A stretch of 5,466 nt of DNA from Comamonadaceae bacterium (lineage in GTDB: Bacteria > Pseudomonadota > Gammaproteobacteria > Burkholderiales > Burkholderiaceae_C). This document shows, piece after piece, positions 5,249 through 5,466 of this stretch. Position 1 is the first letter of the stretch, and every line of letters starts with the position of its first letter. The translations under genes were made by a program, and so were the position numbers. The stretch covers positions 1 through 5,466 of the forward strand of contig CANCAO010000139.1 in the NCBI GenBank assembly GCA_947374105.1, in the 5' to 3' direction. Below the pieces are notes generated by a model. That model was given only the letters and a program-made list of their open reading frames with translations. It was not told the DNA's origin and did not search any database.

Positions 5249-5466
5249 TCAGGCCGCAGGCGGAAAACCCGTTTTTTGCGCCCATAGATTCACAAAGGCA
5301 TGCACACTGATACTGGCGTACAAACCCGCTTTAGTAAACGGCTCATTAGCCAACCAAGCGTTGGCCGCTTCGCGCGACTCAAAGTCAATCGCTAACAGAC
5401 TGCCAAACATGGCCGTGCCATCGTCAGACGTCAGCGGCCCAGCAAACGCCATGCGGTCGGCCACTG
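5249..5466 (-). CDS. YciI-family (YCII-related) protein, C-terminal part
   Basis: This is the C-terminal 71-72 residues of a YciI-like protein, a small dimeric alpha/beta barrel related in fold to muconolactone isomerase. Family members include the dechlorinase TftG, but most have no known activity. Seen are FAGPLTSDDG, GSLLAIDFESREAANAWLANEP and FTKAGLYASISVHAF, which match the usual FAGPL, the E-A-W-x-x-x-DP-type stretch and the AGL(F/Y)xSxxVxPF end. Proteins of this family are about 95-100 residues and FAGPL normally follows 25-30 residues of N-terminal sequence. The gene therefore runs past the right edge; the GTG at 5464 is an internal valine codon, not a start. It is the most upstream gene visible of the four-gene set ending with the Bug receptor. 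Confidence 0.87.
   Translation of the reverse strand, partial: VADRMAFAGPLTSDDGTAMFGSLLAIDFESREAANAWLANEPFTKAGLYASISVHAFVNLWAQKTGFPPAA

Overview
The window is a gene-dense piece of bacterial chromosome with moderately high GC. It is most likely from a betaproteobacterium of the Burkholderiales, probably Comamonadaceae. This rests on the Bug-type solute receptor, the DadA-like dehydrogenase, the NodN-like MaoC hydratase and the general style of the proteins. It is inferred from remembered families, not from a search. No rRNA, tRNA, CRISPR array, transposase or phage gene is visible, and no stretch over about 110 bases lacks a gene.

Layout: the left end holds the 3' half of a D-amino-acid dehydrogenase gene (dadA-like, + strand). 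Everything to its right is on the - strand. Going left to right (downstream to upstream for those genes) there is a MaoC/NodN-type hydratase overlapping the end of an orphan ParA-type ATPase gene. Next come a TSUP (TauE/SafE) membrane transporter with a TTG start and a RutE-like FMN reductase directly upstream of it. A 106-base gap follows, containing a strong near-perfect dyad. Last is a tight four-gene set: Bug/TctC periplasmic receptor, SnoaL-like protein, Dabb-domain protein and a YciI-family protein cut by the right edge.

How the genes may work together: on the - strand the order of transcription is YciI > Dabb > SnoaL > Bug, with gaps of 12, 21 and 1 base and a GGAG-type ribosome binding site before each gene whose start is visible. 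This looks like one operon. It joins three small alpha/beta-barrel or cone-fold proteins, of kinds that often act on aromatic or polyketide-like ring compounds, to a receptor for organic acids. It may be a small uptake-and-catabolism module of unknown substrate. rutE and the TSUP gene lie 15 bases apart and probably form a second unit. parA and maoC overlap and probably form a third. dadA converges on maoC with only 29 bases between them.

All ten genes belong to known families. The less ordinary points are the palindromic intergenic repeat, the ParA/MaoC overlap, the unassigned four-gene operon, and the TTG start of the transporter in frame with the preceding stop.
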